The notes under the pieces are model-generated. The model ran no database searches, was not told where the DNA came from, and worked only from the letters and a program-made list of their open reading frames with translations. Source: Pseudorasbora parva (Eukaryota; Chordata; Actinopteri; Cypriniformes; Gobionidae). From it: DNA of 64,000 nucleotides. This document shows, one piece after another, positions 11,441 to 22,400 of this stretch (positions are counted from its first letter, which is position 1; each line of letters starts with the position of its first letter). The translations under genes and the position numbers were made by a program. The stretch covers positions 813,001-877,000 of the forward strand of contig NC_090191.1 in NCBI RefSeq assembly GCF_024679245.1, written 5' to 3'.

Positions 11441-12770
11441 AGGTGATGTCAACAGGTGATTGAAATTATGATTTGGTACAAAAGCAGCATCCAAGAAAGA
11501 TCTAATCCTTTAGGAGCAAAGATGGGCCAATGATTGCCAGTTTGCCAACAAATACGTGAGAAAATTATTGAAATGTTTAAAAACAATGTTCCTCAAAGAA
11601 AGATAGAAAGAGATTTGGATATTTCACATTCAACAGTGCATAACATAATTACAAGATTCAAGGAATCTGGAGGAGTTTCAGTGCGTAAAGGACAAGGCCG
11701 CAAGCCTAAGCTGAACAACCGTGATCTCCGATCCCTCAGGCGGCACTGCATCAAGAATCGTCATTCATCTAGAAGCGATATCACCACATGGGCTCAGGAC
11801 TACTTTGGCAAACCTTTGTCAAGTACCACAATACGTAGTTACATCCACAAATGCCAGTTAAAACTGTACTGTGCCAAAAGGAAGCCTTATGTTAACAGTG
11901 TCCAGAAGCGCCGTTGACTTCTCTGGGCTCGGAGGCATCTGGGATGGACCATCACACAGGGGAAATGTGTACTGTGGTCAGATGAATCAGTATTTCAGGT
12001 ATTTTTTGGGAGGAATGGACGGCGTGTGCTCCGGACCAAAGAAGAAAAGGATCATCCAGACTGTTACCAGCAACAAGTCCAAAAGCCAGGGTCTGTCATG
12101 GTATGGGGTTGTGTCAGTGCCCTTGGCAAAGGTAACTTGCACTTCTGTGAAGGCACCATTAATGCTGAAAAGTACATAGAGATTTTGGAGCATAATATCC
12201 TGCCTTCAAGAAGATATCTTTTCCAGGGACGTCCATGCATATTTCAACAAGACAATGCAAAACCACATTCTGCACACATTACAAAGTCCTGGCTGCGGAG
12301 GAAGAGGGTACGGGTACTTGACTGGCCTGCCTGCAGTCCCGACCGGTCTCCAATAGAGAATGTGTGACGCATTTTGAAGCGCAAAATGCGACAACGAAGA
12401 CCCCGTACTGTTGCCCACCTTAAGACTTGTTTGCAGGAAGAATGGGACAAAATCACGCCTGAAACACTTCATCACTTGGTGTCTTCAGTCCCTAAACGTC
12501 TTTTAAGTGTTGTGAAAAGGAATGGCAACATTACAAAGTGGTAAATGCTTTACTGTCCCAACTTTTTTTTAAATGTGTTGCAGGTCTGAATGACAGGAAA
12601 GGATGCATATTTACAAATGACATGAAGTTGACCAGACAAAACATGAAATATTTTGTGTTCATATTGTCTGCAATAAAATACAAGTCAAAGTAATTTTAGA
12701 AATCACTTCTTTTTTATTTTATTTGCGCATTCCATACTATCCCAACTTTTTCTGATTTGGGGTTGTAATA
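11441..12770 (+). mobile_element. Tc1/mariner-family element, decayed
   Basis: The element carries a Tc1-like transposase frame and the characteristic right-end sequence tgtcccaacttttt... followed by a second cccaactttttctgatttgg and ggttgta at about 12738-12767. The left region before the transposase (aggtgatgtcaacaggtgat, ...aaaagcagcatcc) matches the usual leader of this fish Tc1 family. A matching left terminal inverted repeat was not found, so the 5' end is probably truncated or diverged. The left boundary given is approximate. Confidence 0.8.
11522..12543 (+). pseudogene. Tc1-like DD34E transposase, three in-frame TGA stops
   Basis: One continuous frame of about 340 codons runs from ATG 11522 to TAA 12543, the usual size for Tc1 transposases. 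The N-terminal helix-turn-helix region is seen at QQIREKIIEMFKNNVPQRKI and SHSTVHNIITRFKESGG. The catalytic core follows, with the first Asp in VLWSDESVFQ, the second in CIFQQDNAKPHS and the Glu in SPDRSPIENV. The frame is interrupted only by TGA, at 11531-11533, 11915-11917 and 12365-12367, without net frameshift, so the copy cannot make full-length protein. The enzyme would cut and paste the element at TA dinucleotides (family knowledge). Nearly complete sequence implies moderate age. Confidence 0.88.
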
Positions 12771-13961
12771 TGTAAAACTTACACTACAACTTGTAACATG
12801 GTCATATTTTTGCATAGCAGCAATACTGGCAGAAGTGGCTAAAGTGGCTAATGCAGCCACTGTACATCAGTGTGTTTGCAGTAGTATCTTTTTAACATTT
12901 TTGATCAAATCATGCAAAAAAAAACAACTAATTCTAAAGGGACAACAAATAAATACTATTTCTTGCCACTGTATTTTAACCAATAACTCCAAGCCTTCAT
13001 ACCTCCATGGACAGCTGCTTTTTGAATATAAAGGTGTACTGTGCCATCGGGTCAGTTTAAAACACTGGGCAGTGGAAACCGGTGCAGAATGTCTTGCATT
13101 GATGAACATGAAGTAAAACTGAGCCTCTCCAAATCGTAACGCCTCTATAAAATCCACACAAAACATTGGTCAGTATTAGATAAATGCAAATCAAAAATAC
13201 AGCGCCAACAACAAAGGAAAATCACAAACAATATGTTACTTAAGACCATATCAACAGACGCGATAGACATCGTAAAGCCCATTAAAAAATAGAGCCACGT
13301 TCTGTATAAAGTGTTAATACAACAACGATGGATCAAATACACAACACAAATAAACTTGATAGATTAAAACCACAACACAAAAACAGCTGTTTACGGTGTT
13401 CTCTTCTTCCGCCATGCCGACTGTTTAGTTTTCATTAACTCCGCCCACTTCCGGCATGACACTGTTGTCCTCAGACTGTTGCGAGTGACGCTTATGAGTT
13501 CTGCGGTTCTGCAGTTGGTTATTATTGTGGTTATTGGAAAAGTGTACCTGTGGTATAATTTCTTGCGTTGCGTTCAGTCTTATCCGAAACAGATGAACAT
13601 GAATCTGGCTATGTTTTATAACATTGTTGTTTGTGCGCATCACCACTAAAAGGTGCTAAAAGGTAAATCACGTTTTAAAATAACACACACCTACACTAAA
13701 CTCTACACCTACCCGATAGTGTTAATAAAACACAGTCGCTAAAGCAACCATGCCATTTTAGTTTGTTTCTTGAACTTGTTTCTTGAGCGCTTCACATCAC
13801 AACTGCAGCTGAGCTACTGAGCGATCTTAGCCAAACATATGGAGCTGGTTATGTGATGCAGCTCCAGATCTGTTTGTTTACAAAGCTTACTCTATGGTAA
13901 AACATGTTTTGATGTCCTTATATAATATAGTGCCAGGAGCCATGCAAAGATAATTCTTTAT
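12771..13961. other. Interval without recognised features
   Basis: Mixed-composition DNA with short open frames on both strands that show no domain signature. No splice-consistent exon, RNA gene or terminal repeat was recognised. Confidence 0.45.
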
Positions 13962-14115
13962 CAGTGTTGTGCAAGTTACTTCCAAACTGTAATATATTAT
14001 AGATTACTTATTACTGCTGTTTAAAAGTAATTCATTACATTACAATATAACTGTCTCAGTATTGTAATGCATTACATTACTCCTGTATTACTTTTGACTT
14101 ACTAACACCAAAATA
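13962..14115. mobile_element. hAT-type MITE fragment
   Basis: It begins cagtgttgtgcaagttactt and continues with the repeated taatg/cattac runs typical of fish hAT MITEs (aaaagtaattcattacatta; tgtaatgcattacattactc). The expected inverse terminus was not found, so it appears truncated at the right. Confidence 0.6.
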
Positions 14116-15290
14116 ACTACAGAAGTAGCTCTAAACATTGTAAGATGTGGGCTACCAGAGAGCATTTTACATCCAGTAGAGGGCGATATGATGAACCATA
14201 ATGACTGTGGGCTATCAGGCTAACAATAGAGTATTGGCTCAAGACATGCAAGAAATCATGACAGACAGAATCACAAACGATCCAATTCTGTTATAAGTAT
14301 TGTAGAGGTAAAGTGATTATCTGGCAATATGTGTGAGAACTGTGTGGAAACTCTAAGTTGACAATATGCACATTTGTTCTATGAGCCACTACTTAGGGAA
14401 TGAAGTCCATAGCAAAATCAATAATGATGTGAAAGCAGATACATCCCCTATGCTGTCTGCAGGGCCGGATTTCCTCATAATGTGCCACAGGCCTAATAAA
14501 ACCACTCACCCAGTATCCTCCCAACAGGAAGCTTTCATATATCGTTGATGTCAGGCGTAAACCGCTAGTTTACAGGAGATGGAAACACTATTTATATTTT
14601 TGAATAATTAAACACTGTGTAGTCAAAGTTGATAGTGTGGCTTTATATGGTCAGACACTTGCATGTGTCATTTTTATTATTGACATTCCACCAAAAGCAA
14701 GCTCAAATTGAGTTTTTGACCATCAGTCAATGGTGGACGTGTGTTTTATCCGCCATTAAAACAGACACACCTAAGACCTATTGCATCGCATTACATTTTA
14801 ATGACACCAATTAAAAGGCCACGCATGGAAGACACTACATTTGAGGAGAGCTCAACATGCACCTCAAAACAACTTTCAGAGTCACCTATGAGCCTGACAT
14901 CTCTCAAGAGGCCAGTGAAAAGTAAGTCTATAGGTGGTAGAGATTAGTTTAACATAGATGAACACAGGTTATCACTAAAACTGTAGGTCAGGTTTGTTAA
15001 GATTGGTTATTAGAAAGTATGATATGACTTGCTGATTTATGAATGTTCAGGGTTTGCCAAGCACTCTACAAACCAGGAAATACATGGTGTACGAAGGCAC
15101 ATTTGCTACAGCTTTTTCGGAAGGGTCCAGCATGCTGTCATACCTGCACAGTTGAGAAATTTGTAAATGGGGCATTTGTATTATCACGCGGGTGATTATA
15201 AATGGACCACTTACAAATAAGTATAAATTCATTAGGAATGAATTTAAAAAGTATAAATTGTATTTATTTAATAATCGCATAGGTCTCTTC

Positions 15291-15498
15291 TAGGGGTGTA
15301 ACGATTCGTTTAACAACGATTCGATTCGTATCACGATTTGAGTTTGTCGATACGCTTTAAGGACGATATTGGTTCATTTGGAACAATATGATCCGAAACG
15401 ATTCAGTGACTTGAAATCGATTCAGTAACTTTCAGCCAAAAAATTTAATCAGTGTGACAGATTTATTTTAGTTGTTAAAATGAATCGTTTCACGCCTA
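15291..15498. mobile_element. hAT-type MITE, 208 bp
   Basis: Terminal inverted repeats read TAGGGGTGTAACGATTCGTTT at the left and, on the opposite strand, TAGGCGTGAAACGATTCATTT at the right. The flanks gtctcttc (15283-15290) and gtctgttc (15499-15506) form an 8-bp target duplication with one mismatch, the hAT hallmark. It interrupts an exon of the DDE-like pseudogene. Confidence 0.88.
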
Positions 15499-15632
15499 GT
15501 CTGTTCACACTGCTCCCACAAAACACAGTGGAACAGCCAGCCACACATCCGAAATACACCAGAGGGGAATATGCATTTGTCTGCAGCTGTAGCCTTCAAT
15601 GGGGCCTCATACATACAGATCCACAAGGTTTG

Positions 15633-17346
15633 TGTAACCAAGGTTACCAGAGAGTGATATAAGAAGAATAAATAATGTGATTAATATAACAACTTAATAA
15701 TGTGGAAAACTACTGGAAACAGCTTAGAAGAAATATATTCATAGAGGAAAATATTATTTTTATACATATATATATGTATATACATCTACATCTGGTTATT
15801 AATCTGACCAATGAGGATCAGTTTTGTACTTGAGATGAGTCAATGAGAGCGCAGAATGTGGCGCAGCGGAAAAATTGATTTCCGGGTTTTGCACGAGGTT
15901 TGCTCGTGGAATGAGATGCAGCTCTATCTATCGGGCACAGATGATGAATGAGCGCGGTGTTCACTGACACTCCGCGATATAGAAACACCGAAGGTGATCA
16001 TTTGGATGTGTTTTATCAATGGATGGATGTAAGTGAAATGACGCATTTTATTATCTATTAGTTAAAAAATGACATTGATATTATAATGTGACTGAAACGG
16101 ACATTTAACTTGTAAAATTAAAAGTGTATGGTGATATACATGTAGTATATTAGCGACAGTGTTGCTAAAGTGTTCACGGAGCATATTTTTGATTTAAAAA
16201 AAGGTTAAGAGAAGGATTTAAAGGGGACGCACTGTATCTTCACCATTCTGGAATTTTCTGAGTTTAACGATCTCCTTGGTAAGTCAAATTGCCTTGTTAA
16301 TTGTCACCAATTAAATCGTTATTGTTGTGTAAGTGGAAAAGCAAGAGAAATGGACTTTGTGAGTGATTTATGCATATAAAAATGTGCAATGTTGCATTTG
16401 GTACATAACAGCTAACTGTGTGCTGATGTTTGTGATAAAGTGGTCAGTTATATATAACTAGTCTGTTATGTTGGAAGAAATAGTCACAAACATTATATAT
16501 ATAAAGGAAATATATTCTTTATTTGAAAAGTACAATTACATATGTTCAGTTTATGTGTAAAATGTATGATTATACATTTATTTTCATGAGTTAAAAAATG
16601 TTTTGCTGTATGTTGTTACAAAGATATTAATGATATTTTTGTGACCTTGTCTGTTCAAGGTCCGGTTTTTTTCCTTGTGTTTTGTCCTTTTCAAAGTCCT
16701 CTGTCTTGTGTGACGAGATACGTATTCTGGAATTGTCCCGGCCTTCCAGTGGTTGTGAGGAGGGTTTGGACTGGCGAGCCTCCCTTGAGTCTGAGTCTTG
16801 AGTTCTGGGTTTCTGTGGAAACAAAAAGACAAGTTTTCTGAACTCTTCAAATGGTAGGAAATCGAATGACTTTTCCCATCTGTTGTTTTTTTCCTGGGAT
16901 GAAGATATTTTCCTTCATCAACAGATAAAAGGACAATTACATTTTTCCAACGGACTATTTGAAATCAGAGGATATTATTTCATTTCTTTGAGAAGTGTAA
17001 TGTTTTGTTGGGTTGAAAACTGTGATACATTTTGAGGTTTGAAGTGAACAAACAAAGTGCTTACCTTGTTGAAAAGGTTCATGAAACCTGTGAAAACGCA
17101 AGAGTGATAAAATTAAGAAAAGAGTTTCAATTGTGAAAATATTTTGTTTATTTTATTTGTATTAATTTTCACATTGATTCAACTTGCCTTTTGAGAGCTT
17201 CAAAACAAATACACATTGTGTTCAACCAAACTGTTATCCGAGTCTGTTCACTGTTGTTGTTGCATCTTTCTCAGCAGCGAATCTAGTTTTCTGAGACGCT
17301 GGTCCATAGATTGGCATAAGTCATTAGCCAGAGAGTGAGCGTTACA
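15633..17346 (+). repeat. 5' LTR of the Gypsy element (1714 bp)
   Basis: Starts TGTAACCAAGG and ends GCGTTACA, giving TG...CA ends within a longer inverted TGTAAC/GTTACA. It is nearly identical to 24199-25912. The LTR is unusually long. Small open frames within it are present in both copies and look incidental. Confidence 0.97.
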
Positions 17347-17352
17347 AAAAGT

Positions 17353-17370
17353 TGGCGAGCCAGCCAGGAG
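17353..17370 (+). other. Primer binding site matching tRNA-Arg
   Basis: The 18 nt TGGCGAGCCAGCCAGGAG, 6 nt downstream of the 5' LTR, are the exact reverse complement of the 3' end (with CCA) of vertebrate tRNA-Arg(ACG) as I recall it (CTCCTGGCTGGCTCG plus CCA). This would prime minus-strand DNA synthesis. Confidence 0.85.
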
Positions 17371-17460
17371 ATTGATTGCTTAACAACAACAGTGACTTCT
17401 CAGCACAACAAAAACAAAGATAATTCTTACTGTCAAACAAGCTATCCCAGTGTTAACAGT

Positions 17461-19455
17461 ATGGATATAGTGAAACGAGAAAACGTGAATGTTTCCAATG
17501 CTGTCATAGTTAGTGGCATAACATTGAGTGAATCTGACCAGAACTTAGAAGCTTGGCTTGTACGGTATGGCAGCATCAGTCGTACTCTGCTTATTGATGA
17601 CCCAACATCTGAATTTCATAAGCAGGCTATAATAGAGTTTGCACATAGCTCTGCAATGACAACCCTGAAGCCCCTGTTGCCTTTAAGTATTGTTAGTACT
17701 TCAGATGCAGATGTCATATTCACTGTGCGTGCCCTAAGCAGTGTATACTCACCTGCAGTTAAAGATGATGCTACTTTGGGCTATTTGGCAGAATTGAAAG
17801 CCATTGCTAATGCTACTGGCAAATCTTTTGAAGACGTGCTAAAAGAGGAGTTAGTAAAAGTGAGGTCAGTTGGCCCTACCCTTGAACAGTTGCCCAGCTG
17901 TCATGTAGCAGACTCTCAAACTCGGGGACTCAGTACTGACAGTTCATTCAATGACCGTGGGTCACTCGCCATGTCACATAGAATGGGAGAAAGTAGAGAA
18001 GAAACTTTCTCACCAAACGTTTCTCCATTGCTGTGTATTGAAAGCCAGAAAACTCAAAACCTGTCCAAGGAGAATGAGATGAATAATGTACCAAATGCTG
18101 GTAGAATTAAAAATCCTTCAGCCACAAAGACGCAGCATCCAGCTCTGACTATGGATATGATCGATCCTCCTAGTGTGCAAAGAGTTGTGGTTGAGCATGT
18201 TGTGAGGACGAGTGATGTGACAGCCCAGCATACTTCCCTACGTCTCAGATCCTTCTCAGGGAAAGTTCCACGTCCACCAAATGAGCCAGACTTTGAAACA
18301 TGGCGAGCAAATGTGGAATTCCTACTGGAGGATCCATCCATTTCAGACTTGTCTCGTACAAGAAGAATCCTAGACAGCTTGCTTCCCCCAGCTGCTGACG
18401 TAATCAAACACATTAGCCCACAATCATCGCCCTCAGTATATTTAGAGTTGCTTGAATCAGTGTATGGATCAGTGGAGGATGGGGAAGAGCTGCTTGCAAG
18501 GTTCATGACGATGCTGCAGAATCAGGGAGAAAAGCCTTCCAGCTACCTGCATCGATTACAAGTGATGTTAAGTGCAGCGGTGAGGAGAGGTGGCATTGCA
18601 GAGAGGGAGCGTGATCGCAGTTTGCTGAAGCAGTTCTGTCGTGGGTGCTGGGATAACGGCTTAATTGTCAATCTTCAGCTGGAAAGGAGAACGAATAACC
18701 CACCAACCTTCGCTGAACTAGTAGTGTCGGTCAGAACGGAGGAAGACAGGCAAGCTTCAAAGGAGAATCGGATGAGGAGTCATTTTGGGATGACTAAACA
18801 AGGTCTAACCCCTTCCAAGTCACGAGCTGCGGCTCATCAGTTGTCCACTCACTCACATGAGGTAGTTAGCGGAGCAGCCCCTGAAACAGACTACATGAAA
18901 AAGCAAATATCAGAAATTCATGCGCAGCTTGCTTCCATGCGACCATTGACTGACCAAAAGTGCCAACCCGCTTGTTCCAAAGTGGTGGATGTGACCCCGC
19001 TGAAAAAAGAACTGGCTGAACTACGAGCCCAGGTTCAAGCTGTGGAAGCTGCCGTTTCCCCGAAGGTCCAATACAGAAGCTCAGAGGCTGAGGAAATTGC
19101 TGAACTAACAAGACAAGTTGCAGAGTTGAAAGCCCAATTAATTGTCTCAGAATCACAGAAACGTCAGCCAGGAAGAACATCTGGGTTCAGGAGCTATTCT
19201 GCTATGTCACAGCCTAAGCAGACTAGACAGGAAGAGAGTAAACCAGTCAATATGGATGGATTGACCTCAGATCGACCTCGTCCAGGCTACTGCTTTCGCT
19301 GTGGAGAAGACGGTCATATCGCTGTAAATTGTGAAAATGATCCAAATCCCGCAAAAGTAGAAAGCAAACGACGTCAGCTGAGGGAGAAACAGGCTCAGTG
19401 GGACCTGAAAAACCGAGTTGCATCCCCACGGTTAAACTCCAATCAGTCTCTGTAG
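17461..19455 (+). CDS. gag: Gag polyprotein, PNMA-like, with CCHC zinc knuckle
   Basis: The structural protein that would assemble the particle and bind element RNA. The frame is open from 17335, but that point is a GTG inside the LTR/PBS region. The first in-frame ATG is 17461 (MDIVKREN), giving 664 residues. The N-terminal part (NAVIVSGITLSE ... YGSISRTLLID) resembles the RRM-like N-terminus of PNMA proteins. A capsid-like domain at about residues 265-420 carries PNMA-type signatures (LRSFSGKVPRPP, FETWRANVEFLL, VYGSVEDGEELLARF, QNQGEKPSSYLHRL). Heptad-like Leu/Ala segments follow (LKKELAELRAQVQAVEAA), suggesting coiled coil. One CCHC knuckle lies near the end (CFRCGEDGHIAVNC). The stop at 19453-19455 lies inside the predicted frameshift pseudoknot. 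Confidence 0.93.
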   Translation: MDIVKRENVNVSNAVIVSGITLSESDQNLEAWLVRYGSISRTLLIDDPTSEFHKQAIIEFAHSSAMTTLKPLLPLSIVSTSDADVIFTVRALSSVYSPAVKDDATLGYLAELKAIANATGKSFEDVLKEELVKVRSVGPTLEQLPSCHVADSQTRGLSTDSSFNDRGSLAMSHRMGESREETFSPNVSPLLCIESQKTQNLSKENEMNNVPNAGRIKNPSATKTQHPALTMDMIDPPSVQRVVVEHVVRTSDVTAQHTSLRLRSFSGKVPRPPNEPDFETWRANVEFLLEDPSISDLSRTRRILDSLLPPAADVIKHISPQSSPSVYLELLESVYGSVEDGEELLARFMTMLQNQGEKPSSYLHRLQVMLSAAVRRGGIAERERDRSLLKQFCRGCWDNGLIVNLQLERRTNNPPTFAELVVSVRTEEDRQASKENRMRSHFGMTKQGLTPSKSRAAAHQLSTHSHEVVSGAAPETDYMKKQISEIHAQLASMRPLTDQKCQPACSKVVDVTPLKKELAELRAQVQAVEAAVSPKVQYRSSEAEEIAELTRQVAELKAQLIVSESQKRQPGRTSGFRSYSAMSQPKQTRQEESKPVNMDGLTSDRPRPGYCFRCGEDGHIAVNCENDPNPAKVESKRRQLREKQAQWDLKNRVASPRLNSNQSL

Positions 19456-22400
19456 CAGGGCGTACAGAAACTGAGGAAGGACCCACATGCCCTAGCAAAC
19501 CTAGAAAAGCATTCAACAAGTGTCATGAGGAAGTGACTCAGAGAAAATTACCTAGAGGATTAGTTGGAATGAAGTGTACTGCCCAGTTGTTTGTTGAAGG
19601 AACTCCAGTAAATTGTTTGCTAGATACAGGTTCCCAAGTAACCACCATTCCACTTTCCTTTTACCACGATCATCTATCCAATCACCCTATGAAGTCACTC
19701 GAGTCTTTACTGGAAGTGGAGGGAGCCAATGGGCAATCAGTTCCCTACTTGGGCTATGTAGAGCTCACTCTGACATTTCCTAAGGAGTTCTTGGGAGTAG
19801 AAACAGAAATTACCACATTAGCCCTAGTGGTCCCTGATTTGATGCACATGCCCCAAGTCCTTGTGGGAACAAACTCCCTTGATGCTCTTTATGCGAACCA
19901 TGCTCAAGAAAGCTCAGCAAACCTTAATCCAGCTTTTAATGGATATCGAGCAGTTCTCAAAATTCTGGATGTCAGGCACAAGCAAATGAGCACTGAAGTC
20001 CTAGGATGTGTGACGTTGGGAGGAACTACTCCTAAAATTGTGTCAGCAGGGAGTGTAGCTGTTCTGGATGGAGTTGTTCACCTAAGTCATTGTTCTCCAG
20101 AGAGCTTTACAACATTAGGGCAGCCAGAAATGTCTTCTGTGCCAGGCGGATTATTAGTGGCTAGCGGACTATATACTTTGCCTGCTAAACGCTCCTGTAG
20201 TTTACCTGTAGTGGTGAGGAACGACACCCAGACTGACATTGCTGTTCCACCAAAAGCTGTAATTGCTGAAATGTATGCTGTTCAGCATGTGATTGAGACA
20301 CAGCCAAGATGTGGTTCTCCTCAGACTCCATTGAACCCTGGCAGCGCACAGATAAAAATTGATTTTGGTGATTCCCCTTTACCAGCAGAGTGGAGAACCC
20401 GAATATCAGCTTTATTGAATTCGATGCCTGAGGTGTTTGCCTTACATGACATGGATTATGGCCATACGGAGAAAGTGCGACATCACATCAAACTTAGTGA
20501 TGAAACTCCTTTTAAACATCGAGCTAGGCCCATTCACCCACAGGATGTTGATGCTGTTCGCAAACACCTGCAAGACCTGTTGGCTGCTGGAATTATAAGA
20601 GAATCTGAGTCTCCCTTTGCCTCCCCCATAGTGGTGGTGAGGAAGAAGGATAATTCTGTACGCCTCTGCATCGACTTCAGAAAACTTAACTCCCAAACTA
20701 TAAAGGACGCCTATGCGCTTCCCAACTTGGAAGAGGTGTTTTCCGTGTTAAACGGCTCAAAGTGGTTCTCCGTTTTGGATTTGAAGTCGGGCTACTACCA
20801 AATCGAGATGGAGGAAGTGGATAAACACAAGACAGCCTTCGTCTGCCCACAAGGATTCTGGGAGTTTAATAGGATGCCGCAAGGGATCACAAATGCTCCC
20901 AGTACCTTTCAACGGCTCATGGAGCGCTGTATGGGTCATCTGAACCGGAAAGAGGTGCTAGTCTTCATAGACGACCTTATAGTTTTTTCTGAGACACTCG
21001 AGGAGCACGAACACCGCCTATTGCAGGTACTTACCCGTCTCAAGGAATATGGCTTAAAACTCTCGCCTGAGAAATGTAAATTTTTTCAGACCTCAGTGCG
21101 ATATTTGGGACATATTGTTTCTGAACGGGGTGTGGAAACGGATCCAGCGAAAATTGAGGCCATTAAAACCTGGCCAAGGCCGCAGACTCTCAAAGAGCTG
21201 AAATCATTCCTGGGATTTGCCGGGTATTATAGGAGGTTTGTTCAGGACTTCTCCAAAATAGTCAAGCCACTCAACAACCTCACAGCTGGATATCCCCCAA
21301 TTCGGAAAGGAAGGAAGTGTAAAGACGTCAATCGTCATTACTATGATCCAAAAGAAAAGCTGGGAGACAGGTGGGATGCTTCTTGTCAGCAGGCGTTTGA
21401 GGCAATTGTGGAGAAATTAACAACTGCTCCAGTTTTGGGATACGCTGACCCTACATTGCCATACGTATTACACACTGACGCCAGCACCGTGGGCTTAGGT
21501 GCCGCGTTATATCAAGAACAGGAAGGCCAGTTGAGGGTACTTGCTTATGCTAGCCGAGGACTAACTAAGAGCGAATCCAGATACCCCGCTCATAAACTTG
21601 AGTTTCTGGCCCTCAAGTGGGCAGTTACCTCAAAGTTCAGCGACTATCTGTACGGGGCTGAATTTACTGTTGTCACCGACAGTAACCCTTTAACTTACCT
21701 CCTGACTTCTGCTAAATTGGACTCCACCAGTTATAGATGGCTTTCTGGGTTGTCAGTGTATAATTTCAAGATCCAATATAGAGCGGGAGCCCAAAACCAG
21801 GATGCCGATGGGTTGTCCAGACGTCCAAACGGTCAGCTATTGAATGATCTAGAGTCTCAAAAAGAACAGGAGAGGATTAAACAGTTCACTCTGAATCATC
21901 TCGCTGAGACCAACAAAGATCTGTCTGTGATCCTGCCAGAAGCAGTAAAGGCTGTGTGTGAGAAGCATCAGGTTGACCAGTCACAGGATGGACATTGCCT
22001 TGTCTCGATGACGTTAGCAGAGTCCATGATGATGGATGCGGGTGCATTACCCCAAGAATTCCAGGAAGAGTATGAGCATGGCTTACCTGTGATCCCTCAC
22101 CTCTCTGAGGAAGATTTAGCAGACCAACAGCGAGCAGATCCTGAATTGAGAGAAGTCCTGGAGTACTTAGAGTCTGGTGAAAAACCTCTTGGAAGGACAT
22201 CCCAGTCACCTACAATGGTTATGTGGATGAGAGAGTGGAATAAGCTTGAAATCAAGAATGGAGTGTTGTATAGGAAAAGAATGGATCAAGGTAGAGCATT
22301 GAGCCAACTAGTGTTACCCAAGGATCTCCGACAGATGGTACTCACCAGTTTACATGACGACATGGGTCATTTGGGGCTGGAGCGAACTCTTGATCTCCTC

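Noticed and set aside
16584..16850. Minus-strand frame within the 5' LTR, repeated at 25150-25416
   Set aside because: Present in both LTRs only because the LTRs are copies. No domain and not preserved in a way that suggests coding.
17335..17460. Gag start at 17335
   Set aside because: The codon is GTG and lies in the LTR end and primer-binding region; the first ATG in frame is 17461.
18054..18506. 150-codon minus-strand frame opposite gag
   Set aside because: Shadow of the strongly coding plus-strand Gag; no recognisable motif.
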